Source: an uncultured Clostridia bacterium
Lineage (GTDB): Bacteria; Bacillota; Clostridia; TANB77; CAG-465
NCBI GenBank assembly: GCA_934130325.1
Contig: CAKOYA010000012.1
Location: 1 to 33,858 of the forward strand
Direction of reading: 5' to 3'
DNA length: 33,858 nucleotides
Position numbers and translations under genes: made by a program. How positions within the stretch are numbered: position 1 is the stretch's first letter; each line of letters opens with the position of its first letter. Positions 16,990-24,422 of the stretch are shown one piece after another. Below the pieces are notes generated by a model. It searched no databases, had not been told where the DNA came from, and saw only the letters and a program-made list of their open reading frames with translations.

Positions 16990-17031
16990 TATGTGCTTTA
17001 CAAAGTATGTATATAGTGCATACTTTGTAAA
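16979..17031 (+). promoter_or_regulatory. Two abutting stem-loops at the 3' end of the first pilin-like gene
   Basis: A palindrome (16979-16988 with 16990-16999) contains the stop codon of the pilin-like gene. It is followed, with three shared bases, by a perfect 13-bp stem with a nine-base loop (16997-17009 with 17019-17031). No T run follows, so read-through is expected. The arrangement suits a 3' mRNA stabiliser or a leaky terminator that reduces downstream expression. Confidence 0.55.
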
Positions 17032-17066
17032 ACATATATAAAATAAATGAATTTTAAGGAGAAGAT

Positions 17067-17618
17067 ATGTTTGCAAATTTAAGAGAAATTATTATAAAAC
17101 ATGTTGGATTAGTCATTGCTACAGTTATTGTTATTATATCTATATATTTAGTATATACACAAGTTATATTAAAAACCGGTGGATTTACTGAAGGTGTATC
17201 TGAACTTACAACCAATTTAGATAAGAATACACTTAAGATGTATGATAATAAAATAATAACAGGTAGTCAAGCTTTAGGAATTATTACAAAGTATTATAGT
17301 AATAATGATGCAGTAATTTTACTTTTTAATAATCCGTCAGATTATAATAATATGGCATATAGATTTTGGATTACAGGGAAAAGTTGCAAATATGGAGAAA
17401 ATAAAAATTATGAGAATAAGATTATTTCCAATAACTATAACAATATATCAGTAATGTTTGCTAAAGAGGGGACTTTTAAAACTACATTAAAAAAGGAAAG
17501 TTTAGAATCATATAAGGATAGTAATTCTAAAAATTATATAAATTTAACTAAGAAATATAAAGCTGTGTTAATAAAATGCAATGATGTGGAAGTTGGAGTT
17601 ACTTTACTTGCAATTTGA
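17067..17618 (+). CDS. Pilin-like single-helix protein 2
   Basis: This 183-aa protein has a hydrophobic helix at about 12-33 (HVGLVIATVIVIISIYLVY) and a soluble domain of about 145 residues. Its first residues differ from the other subunits: they are basic (REIIIKH) rather than acidic, suggesting a cytosolic N-terminus. The segment MYDNKIITGSQALGIITKYYSN matches the Y-D-G/N-x-x-x-x-G-x-x-(V/A) element of pilin-like protein 1, so it belongs to the same subunit set. It contains two Cys. AAGGAG precedes the ATG by five bases. It could be a minor pilin; function is not established. Confidence 0.6.
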   Translation: MFANLREIIIKHVGLVIATVIVIISIYLVYTQVILKTGGFTEGVSELTTNLDKNTLKMYDNKIITGSQALGIITKYYSNNDAVILLFNNPSDYNNMAYRFWITGKSCKYGENKNYENKIISNNYNNISVMFAKEGTFKTTLKKESLESYKDSNSKNYINLTKKYKAVLIKCNDVEVGVTLLAI

Positions 17619-17635
17619 GATAAGGTGGTGAGGTA

Positions 17636-18076
17636 GTGGAAGATATAACAACAAGGGCGATAATTATAGGTGTAAGTGTTTTGATAGCAGTTGCAACAAT
17701 AAGTTCAGTAATGGCGTATTATTCCACTGCTCAAGATATGGTAAGAAGAATCGGAAGTGGAACAGATATCGCTGGGTTATACGATAAGGGGATAGAAAAT
17801 ATTTTACTTAAAAATACTGTTAGAGGAGTAGATGTAAAAAACTTGATAAATTATTTTGAATCTAAAGGTGGAGCTATAATAAGATTTAGTGAGGCTTGTA
17901 TTTATAGTAGTGGCAAAGTTACAGAAAAAAAAATAGTTAGTTATAATTTTTTTAGTGATACTTCTAGTGAAAATACAGATGATATAAGGGATCAGATAAT
18001 ACCAAGTGCACAGTATAATATAGAACATATTTTAAATGATGGCATTTTAAGAATTACAGTAACAGGAGGTAATTAA
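17636..18076 (+). CDS. Pilin-like single-helix protein 3
   Basis: This 146-aa protein starts MEDITTRA, followed by a hydrophobic helix (about 9-29) and a polar amphipathic continuation, and the shared element NTVRGVDVKNLINYF at about residues 60-75. The C-terminal half is a small beta-rich domain ending ILRITVTGGN. The start is GTG at 17636 after a GTGAGGT site; the gene lies 17 bases after its neighbour, within the operon. Like the other subunits it has no catalytic motif and no wall-sorting signal. Confidence 0.6.
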   Translation: MEDITTRAIIIGVSVLIAVATISSVMAYYSTAQDMVRRIGSGTDIAGLYDKGIENILLKNTVRGVDVKNLINYFESKGGAIIRFSEACIYSSGKVTEKKIVSYNFFSDTSSENTDDIRDQIIPSAQYNIEHILNDGILRITVTGGN

Positions 18077-18079
18077 AAA

Positions 18080-18850
18080 ATGGAAGATAATATACAAAGA
18101 GTATTTACCATCTTGATATCTGTAGTAATCTTCTTTTTATTACCTTTGTATATGGCATTTGAAAAAAAAGATGATATATCTTATGCACTTGCATTAAAGA
18201 TAACGACAGCTTTTGTTGATGAGGTGACAAATAAAGGATACTTAACAGAGGATATGTACTCAGATTATATTTCTAATTTACAAGTAACATCAAATACGTA
18301 TAATGTTTCTTTTGAACATATAGCCAAGAAATATTATCCTGTAATAAATACATATAATACAGTAAAATATGCGGAAAATGGACCAGAATATTCTGAGCTA
18401 AATGGTGATTATTTTGATTTTCAACAGTATAAGGAGAATTATATTGCTAATCAAAGTATAATTAAGGAAAAAATAAACAAGACAATTGAAAGTAAAGGTA
18501 AGTTGTCTAAAATGTCGATAACTGATTGGATTTATACAGGTCCAAATAACGACCAGAGTGTGAGTGGAAAAATTAACAACTATACCAATTTAAAATTAAG
18601 TTATAGGCTTCAAGAAGAAAAACATTATACTGATGAAATAATTAAGAAAATAGAAGATAATAGTAGTAATAATAGGTATTGTATGAACCAAGGCGATGAA
18701 TTTACGGTAATAATAAAAAATGAAAACACAACAATAGCAACAGTATTGTTTAATTCATTGACATTTGGAGCAAATTCAGGTAATGATACTAAAGTATATA
18801 TAAACTATGGTGGCAGCATAAAGAATATGGATTGGTTAGATGCTAAATAG
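18080..18850 (+). CDS. Larger pilin-like protein A (minor subunit or initiator)
   Basis: This 256-aa protein has its membrane helix at about 8-27 (VFTILISVVIFFLLPLYMAF). It continues into a charged segment (EKKDDISYALALKITTAFVDEV) that is almost the same in the 648-aa protein encoded at 19727, as is the C-terminal part with GDEF, NTTIATVLFN and YINYGGSIKN. The two are clear paralogues, each following one or more smaller pilin-like genes, so a gene module has been duplicated. The ATG is preceded by AGGAGGT in the end of the upstream gene. By position and shape it resembles a TadE/F-like minor pseudopilin; the role is inferred. Confidence 0.6.
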   Translation: MEDNIQRVFTILISVVIFFLLPLYMAFEKKDDISYALALKITTAFVDEVTNKGYLTEDMYSDYISNLQVTSNTYNVSFEHIAKKYYPVINTYNTVKYAENGPEYSELNGDYFDFQQYKENYIANQSIIKEKINKTIESKGKLSKMSITDWIYTGPNNDQSVSGKINNYTNLKLSYRLQEEKHYTDEIIKKIEDNSSNNRYCMNQGDEFTVIIKNENTTIATVLFNSLTFGANSGNDTKVYINYGGSIKNMDWLDAK

Positions 18851-18871
18851 ATTGTAGAGGAGGGAATATAC

Positions 18872-19270
18872 TTGGATAATATAACAAATAAAGCATTAAT
18901 AATTGCAGTTGGAATATTTGTGACAATAGCAATAACCTCAGGTATACTTGCAAGTATTAATGAAATGAAGGATATATATAAACAAGTGTATGAAACTGAT
19001 ACAAGTATAACAAGTAGATTTAGTGAGTTTGACAAATATGATGGGACAATAATGAATGGCATAGATTTATATAATGCAGTAAAAAAATATAATAATGGAA
19101 ATTATTATAGTGATTTTAGTGTTAGTGTTGTAGGTAGTGATAATGTGGAAGTAACTCTTGGGGAGTTGGAAGATGGAGAAGGAAAATTAAAGGATGAATT
19201 TATTAGTAAAATATATAATGTTACAGTAGAATACAACAACAATGACAGTGTGAGAATAAAGTTTAATTAA
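18872..19270 (+). CDS. Pilin-like single-helix protein 4
   Basis: This 132-aa protein opens MDNITNKALIIAVGIF, very like pilin-like proteins 1 and 3. It has a helix at about 8-28, a polar continuation and the shared element KYDGTIMNGIDLYNAVKKY. The start is TTG at 18872, fixed by the strong GAGGAGGGA site at 18857-18865. It begins the second copy of the small-subunit-plus-larger-protein module. The C-terminus ends as a beta strand (SVRIKFN), as in pilin-like protein 3. Confidence 0.62.
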   Translation: MDNITNKALIIAVGIFVTIAITSGILASINEMKDIYKQVYETDTSITSRFSEFDKYDGTIMNGIDLYNAVKKYNNGNYYSDFSVSVVGSDNVEVTLGELEDGEGKLKDEFISKIYNVTVEYNNNDSVRIKFN

Positions 19271-19302
19271 ATTAGATAATTTTTATATAATGGAGGTAAT
19301 AT

Positions 19303-19716
19303 ATGGAGGACTCAACTTTTGAAGCTATATATACAGGTGTCTATATTTTTATATTTATAGCAGCTTTAACAGTAACATTATATATGTTCAAAAACGTTAA
19401 TGAACTTGCAGAAAGATCATATGAATATGGCATGGTAAGTACAGGTGATACATTAGTGGAAGCACCAGAAGAAGTGGATAAAGTGCTACATAAAACAGAT
19501 GTTATTTCATATTATTACAATTATGTTAATTTGGATAACTATGATAGTGAGAATAGTGAAAATAAATATACACCTATTTACAAGGTTGAAATAGTCAATG
19601 GGAATGAGTTAGGGTATAAAGAATTATTAAATAATTTAAACCATAATGATTATAAAATAACAGTAAATGCATCAGATGGTGGAGAAAAAATATTTAAAAT
19701 TTCAAATGTAGAATAG
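19303..19716 (+). CDS. Pilin-like single-helix protein 5
   Basis: This 137-aa protein begins MEDSTFEAIYTGVYIF with a helix at about 8-28, but its soluble part is more diverged: the Y-D-G-x-x-x-x-G element is replaced by HKTDVISYYYNYV. A short beta-rich tail (YKITVNASDGGEKIFKI) resembles the end of pilin-like protein 1. GGAGGT precedes the ATG; the next gene starts 10 bases after the stop. Confidence 0.58.
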   Translation: MEDSTFEAIYTGVYIFIFIAALTVTLYMFKNVNELAERSYEYGMVSTGDTLVEAPEEVDKVLHKTDVISYYYNYVNLDNYDSENSENKYTPIYKVEIVNGNELGYKELLNNLNHNDYKITVNASDGGEKIFKISNVE

Positions 19717-19726
19717 GAGAAAATAG

Positions 19727-21673
19727 ATGAAGGATAATTTAAGTATAGTAATAACAATGCTTGTATTTGTAGTGTTAATAGTTATTTTTCCTTTGTACAA
19801 TTATTTTGAAAGGCAAGATGATATGTCATATAATTTAGCTTTAAAAGAAACTACTGCATTTGTTGACGAGGTATTAAATTCAGGATATGTAGACCAGCAA
19901 ATGTATGATGATTTTGTGGACAAGTTAGGAAGTACAGGAAATATATATGATATACAGTTAGAAGGACATGAAAAAATAAAAGTTGCAGAAAATGATACGG
20001 GTGATCAAGGCAAGACTGTTTTAACTGGATATAATGAGCAATATTTGATATCATATAATAATGATATTTTTAACAATATTGAGGCCCCAAACACTTCAAA
20101 TGTTCAGAAGAAAAGTATAATTAATGGAGCATATTTTTTAAACGAAGGTGATCAGTTTTACGTAAAATTAAAAAATACAAATACTACAATGGCAGGTGCT
20201 ATTTTTAATACTATAGTTCCTACTTCTAAAAAGGAAAGAATAGTTGTAAATTATGGGGGCATAGTAAAAAACACTGGATGGAATCAAGTAAGACAGGAGT
20301 ACAATAGTTATAAATATAGTTATACTATTAACTTTAAATTTATGTGTAATGGTAATGTGGTGACAAGATGTAGTGTTACTGATACTTCAAATAATGCTAA
20401 TGGTACTACATTTGAAAATATTTTAAGAGGCAGTAATAAAGAATATGAAATAAAGATAAGTAATAACGACTATAGTGTAGGAGGGATTAATTCTGATAAA
20501 GATAATGCTGCTGAGGTTACTTTGAATACTGAAAAAACAAAAATAAATATAAATAATGTAAAAGATGATTTAACTGTAACTGTAAATTTAAATCAGAATG
20601 AATATGAGATAAAATTATTTACTAATATTGATGGTGATGTATTTCAGTTTCAAACAAATGATCAGTGGATAGATAATGGTGATAAAAGTTATTATTATAA
20701 AAAACTTCCTAAATTACAAGCTAGTACTATAAGAGTTATGGCAAATTTGCAAGTGAATAATTGTGATTTTGAGGGGTGGTATGAGTGTGATGAAAATGGA
20801 AAAATTACTTCAGTGAATCCGTATAATGAAGGAAATAACGTGTTATTTCAATCAGTATCAGGAACAAAATGTTTTTTTGCTAAGTATAAAAAGCCTATAG
20901 TATTGTATTTAAAAAAGATGTTATTTAATGAGCATTCTGGAAATAGGGGATATTTCAATCCTCGTTTTGTATCAGAAAAAACTAAAAAAGGTGATGAGAT
21001 AGTAAATACAGGTGGAGTAACTACTCATCAAGCTAATGTAGGTTTTTCAATTATATATCTTTTGTATGAAAATAAAGATGAAAATGAATATGAGTATATG
21101 ATTGCTAAAAAAAAGATAAATGAAAACTATGCGTTATATAAAATATCATTTAATGAAGAAGGTAAATATGTTGCACATAAAATAAATGATATTGGATCCG
21201 ATATATATAATTTAAGTGAAGATATAGTAGTTATGGATAATGCTAATAATAAATATATAGTAAATAATGGTCAAATTAAAACTGAGGTTAGTATTGATTT
21301 ATGTATATCTTTTAAATCAAATAATGTTTATTGGAAAGAAAAAAACTCGGGTGGGTTGATTTATAATAAAACATCAAAAAAGATTTATTTTTTTGGAGGG
21401 GGTAATAATGTAGATTTTAGTTCTAGTGATAGTGTTGAACTTGATTTTGGAGAGAAGATAACTATATGTAGGGGTGAATGTAATGTAACTGAATATAGTT
21501 TGAATTCTGAGGAGTTACTAGATATGTTTACTAATAGTTTATCCCTTTCACTAAAAGTTGATGTTTCAGAAATTAATCGATTGAAAATGGATTTAAAAAC
21601 TTCTAGTTATAATGGTAATGAGGATTATTTAGATGTTTCAAATGTTCGAATGAAAGTTGAAGGGGTGAAATAA
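19727..21673 (+). CDS. Large pilin-like protein B with extended surface region
   Basis: This 648-aa protein is a paralogue of the 256-aa protein encoded at 18080. It shares the membrane helix (about 8-26), the ERQDDMSYNLALKETTAFVDEV segment and the VNYGGIVKN region (to about residue 190). It then carries about 450 extra residues. Within these, a stretch around residues 300-390 with FEGWYECDENGKI and CFFAKYKK looks like a Listeria-Bacteroides/InlB B-type repeat, a module common in surface proteins. The remainder (about 400-648) is a beta-rich domain I do not recognise. It appears to be a minor subunit that displays a large domain outside the cell, perhaps at the pilus tip or along the fibre. 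Confidence 0.62.
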   Translation: MKDNLSIVITMLVFVVLIVIFPLYNYFERQDDMSYNLALKETTAFVDEVLNSGYVDQQMYDDFVDKLGSTGNIYDIQLEGHEKIKVAENDTGDQGKTVLTGYNEQYLISYNNDIFNNIEAPNTSNVQKKSIINGAYFLNEGDQFYVKLKNTNTTMAGAIFNTIVPTSKKERIVVNYGGIVKNTGWNQVRQEYNSYKYSYTINFKFMCNGNVVTRCSVTDTSNNANGTTFENILRGSNKEYEIKISNNDYSVGGINSDKDNAAEVTLNTEKTKININNVKDDLTVTVNLNQNEYEIKLFTNIDGDVFQFQTNDQWIDNGDKSYYYKKLPKLQASTIRVMANLQVNNCDFEGWYECDENGKITSVNPYNEGNNVLFQSVSGTKCFFAKYKKPIVLYLKKMLFNEHSGNRGYFNPRFVSEKTKKGDEIVNTGGVTTHQANVGFSIIYLLYENKDENEYEYMIAKKKINENYALYKISFNEEGKYVAHKINDIGSDIYNLSEDIVVMDNANNKYIVNNGQIKTEVSIDLCISFKSNNVYWKEKNSGGLIYNKTSKKIYFFGGGNNVDFSSSDSVELDFGEKITICRGECNVTEYSLNSEELLDMFTNSLSLSLKVDVSEINRLKMDLKTSSYNGNEDYLDVSNVRMKVEGVK

Positions 21674-21674
21674 A

Positions 21675-22937
21675 GTGAAACTAACAGATTTAGCATTAAT
21701 CTTTATTGGGGTAACACTTCCTGTAATGATAATAGTATATGTAAATGTATCATTTACAATAAAGGCAGAAGAACAAGAAATGTATTATCAAAAGGTTATA
21801 AATTTAGCAACAGAAGATGCAGCTAATCAAATGAAAGAGGTAGAAAATAGTGACCCTAGTATAGATTATGGCTATTCTGGTTTAGAAGATAAAAAAGTAA
21901 GTGTAAATGCTGAAATAGCAAAAAATACTTTTTTTGAAACTATGTATAATACATTAGGAATAAAAGGAAACGATGCAGCCGAAAAATATTTACAAACTTT
22001 TATTCCTTGCCTTGCAATTATAGATTATAATGGAGTGTATATTTCATCAGAAGAAACATATACAAAAGATGGTGAAGATGGTGAAAAAATTACAGAACAT
22101 GTAGTAAAACCAAAAAGATATTATTCTTATTCGTATTATATAGACAAACAGAAGAATAATTTCGTAGAGGGATTACCAAATGAAATAAGTAAAGCAAAAG
22201 AGGTACATACAATAGAGTTTACCATGGATGATTATGTTACTCATAGGGGTTGTTATGATGATAATGGTAAATTTAAAGATTATGAGGTAAAATCATTTTA
22301 CGTAACTGATAGTAAAAATAATGGAGATTTAGTTTATACTACTAGTAATATACCAAATATAAAAGATAATAATGATAATAATGATAATAGCAATAGCAAT
22401 AGTAGTAAGGTTGCTAAATACCTTTCTGATATAAGGAAATCAGTAATAATAGATACAATAACACAAGAGATTGCATATGCAACAAATAAGGCTAACTCAT
22501 ATGCTAAAAGTATAGGTGTAAACTATAATTTTGCTTTTCCTAGTATAACAAAAAATTATATAGAATATGCAATCGAAGATGTTGGTGTATTTGCATTTAT
22601 ACAAGGATTAAATATAGGTAATAAATATTTGAATGCTAAATCATATTCAATATCAAAGTTAGAATCTTCTGTTAGATATTATTTTTCTGTCCCTAAGACT
22701 GATACTAATACTAATACTAGTATAAAAAAGTATTTAAATTTAAAGATGAATTATTACCATAATAGTGTCAAATGCATTATATATGAGAATCAAAGACATG
22801 ATGGTATAAATCCATCATATGTATTAACAAAGCAACAAGCAGCATCTGCTCAAGTGACTACAGCAAATGACAATCAATCTAGTGAATATCAAACAACTTA
22901 CGAAGGATTTTATCCGTGTCCTCTGTGTAATCCATAA
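21675..22937 (+). CDS. TadE/TadG-like pseudopilin with C-terminal CxxC
   Basis: This 420-aa protein has an N-terminal helix (about 5-28) and a long soluble domain. The sequence after the helix (KAEEQEMYYQKVINLATEDAA) recalls TadE/TadG-like pseudopilins, though similarity is weak. An Asn/Asp/Ser-rich linker (about 230-245) is encoded by short imperfect repeats. The protein ends in CPLCNP, a CxxC at residues 415-418 that could form a disulfide or bind metal. The GTG start follows GGGGTGA and comes one base after the previous stop. The last of the helix-anchored subunits, it precedes the two SLH-like proteins. Confidence 0.6.
   Translation: MKLTDLALIFIGVTLPVMIIVYVNVSFTIKAEEQEMYYQKVINLATEDAANQMKEVENSDPSIDYGYSGLEDKKVSVNAEIAKNTFFETMYNTLGIKGNDAAEKYLQTFIPCLAIIDYNGVYISSEETYTKDGEDGEKITEHVVKPKRYYSYSYYIDKQKNNFVEGLPNEISKAKEVHTIEFTMDDYVTHRGCYDDNGKFKDYEVKSFYVTDSKNNGDLVYTTSNIPNIKDNNDNNDNSNSNSSKVAKYLSDIRKSVIIDTITQEIAYATNKANSYAKSIGVNYNFAFPSITKNYIEYAIEDVGVFAFIQGLNIGNKYLNAKSYSISKLESSVRYYFSVPKTDTNTNTSIKKYLNLKMNYYHNSVKCIIYENQRHDGINPSYVLTKQQAASAQVTTANDNQSSEYQTTYEGFYPCPLCNP
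22365..22406 (+). repeat. Short in-frame repeats in the TadE/G-like gene
   Basis: Imperfect 9-base units (GATAATAAT) followed by 6-base AATAGC units encode the Asn/Asp/Ser linker. Unit lengths are multiples of three, so gain or loss would alter linker length without breaking the frame. Confidence 0.6.
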
Positions 22938-22949
22938 AATATATATAGA

Positions 22950-22981
22950 CAATACACATGTTATTTTAGATGTGTGTATTG
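22950..22981 (+). promoter_or_regulatory. Intercistronic stem-loop before the SLH-like genes
   Basis: CAATACACAT pairs with GTGTGTATTG (22950-22959 with 22972-22981; one G-T pair) around a 12-base loop. The following sequence is GATGTGTATA, not a T run, so termination is unlikely. It occupies the largest gap within the late part of the operon. Confidence 0.45.
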
Positions 22982-23022
22982 ATGTGTATATATTAATATA
23001 TTTATTGAAAGGAGAGTTTTTC

Positions 23023-24405
23023 TTGCAAGAAAATAATTTAGAAAATAAAGGAACAAATTTTCAAAATACAACAGTAAAGAGAAATATTGTTCCAAGTTAT
23101 TTAAAAAAGGATGAAATAAAAAAAGAAAATGAAAATAAGCAAAAAGATAAAAGAGGTCCTAAATCAAAAATAACATTTATTATTATAGCTGCTATTATAC
23201 TTATTATTGTTATTTTTCTAGTAGTTTTGATTACAAATAGCTTTTTTAAAAAGTCTAAAATTAGTGATTATACTAAAACAGCTATTAATTATGGATATGA
23301 AAACCTATATAATACAAAAAGTGCTGTTGGAAATGAATATATAACTAAACTTGAAGCGTTAAAGCTAATCGTTGGAGCCGTGTATAACACTTCAAATATT
23401 AATAATATATATTTAAGTGATTATACAGATGAACAAATAGATGAAAACATTGAAAAAGAACTATGGATAAAATATTTAAAACAGATAGGTATGTTAAATG
23501 AGGAAGAGGAGTCATTAAATAAAAAGGTTAATTTAAAAGAGGTAATGTTGTATTTGTCTCAAGCAAAATCAAAATTAATGCAGAAATCTTTAGAAACTTC
23601 AAAAAAAGCTACTTTTTCTGATTTAGATATTTATAGTAACGATGAAATTAATGCAATACAAGATGCTGTGATAAATGGAATTATAGATAATAGCACTTCT
23701 AAATTTAGTGGTAAACAACATGTAAAAAAAGAAAAATTTAATGAAATATTAATTAAATTTGTAAATAAATATAATTTAATAACTTTAGATGGAGATAAAA
23801 TAAACATTGATCCAAATAAAGAACCATCAAATAAGAATGAATATCCATATACATTAAGTTCTGTAAAAAAAGATATTTATGAAATACCATTCTATCATAC
23901 TGATAACGAAAAATATATTTCACCAATTGAAGTATTTAAAACTGAAAAATTTTTGTATGCAAACATTAAAGAGGTAGTAGAAGGATATTTAAATACAATA
24001 TTAAACGTGGATTATAATACGATAGATGCAGATGAATTTCAGGATGAGCTTAATACATATCAGTATTATATTGCTAGTAGAACTTTAATAGATGAATATG
24101 TTAAATATGTAAAGAACAATAGTATATCAATAAAAAGTGATGTTAAGGTAGCATTACCAGTGGTATACTATGACGGAGCTTTTTATAGAGCAAGAGCAGT
24201 AGTAAATTATAATATATTAAGTAGCAATAATTTGAATAATGTATTATATTTTGATGCAAGAGGAAATAATGTAGAATATAAATTAGGAGAAAATAAGGTA
24301 TATTTAGACATTCCATTAAAGAAGGTTGCTGAAAGTGAATATATGTTGGTTGTTCCGTCTGCTTTGAATAGGAACATAGCAGGAGAAGTTAAGTCTATAG
24401 TATAA
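23023..24405 (+). CDS. Membrane-anchored protein with SLH-like repeats, copy 1
   Basis: This 460-aa protein has a basic, Lys/Asn-rich cytosolic head, one membrane helix (about 50-72) and an outward domain. Residues about 80-270 hold degenerate SLH-type repeats: KLEALKLIVGAVYN, then FSDLDIYSNDEINAIQDAV, then NGIIDNSTSKFSG and KEKFNEILIKFVNKY. The last part (about 290-460) has EYPYTL, TILNVDYNTI and a beta-rich end shared with the next gene's product. SLH domains bind secondary wall polymers, so it may tie the machine to the wall. The frame is open further upstream, but AAAGGAGA (23008-23015) places the start at the TTG at 23023. Tandem paralogue of the following gene. Confidence 0.68.
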   Translation: MQENNLENKGTNFQNTTVKRNIVPSYLKKDEIKKENENKQKDKRGPKSKITFIIIAAIILIIVIFLVVLITNSFFKKSKISDYTKTAINYGYENLYNTKSAVGNEYITKLEALKLIVGAVYNTSNINNIYLSDYTDEQIDENIEKELWIKYLKQIGMLNEEEESLNKKVNLKEVMLYLSQAKSKLMQKSLETSKKATFSDLDIYSNDEINAIQDAVINGIIDNSTSKFSGKQHVKKEKFNEILIKFVNKYNLITLDGDKINIDPNKEPSNKNEYPYTLSSVKKDIYEIPFYHTDNEKYISPIEVFKTEKFLYANIKEVVEGYLNTILNVDYNTIDADEFQDELNTYQYYIASRTLIDEYVKYVKNNSISIKSDVKVALPVVYYDGAFYRARAVVNYNILSSNNLNNVLYFDARGNNVEYKLGENKVYLDIPLKKVAESEYMLVVPSALNRNIAGEVKSIV

Positions 24406-24422
24406 ATTAAAGGGAGAGGTTT

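Noticed and set aside
22867..23022. Upstream extension of the first SLH-like gene into the preceding gene
   Set aside because: It would overlap the TadE/G-like gene and the hairpin at 22950; AAAGGAGA with TTG at 23023 is a clear start, and the extension resembles nothing.
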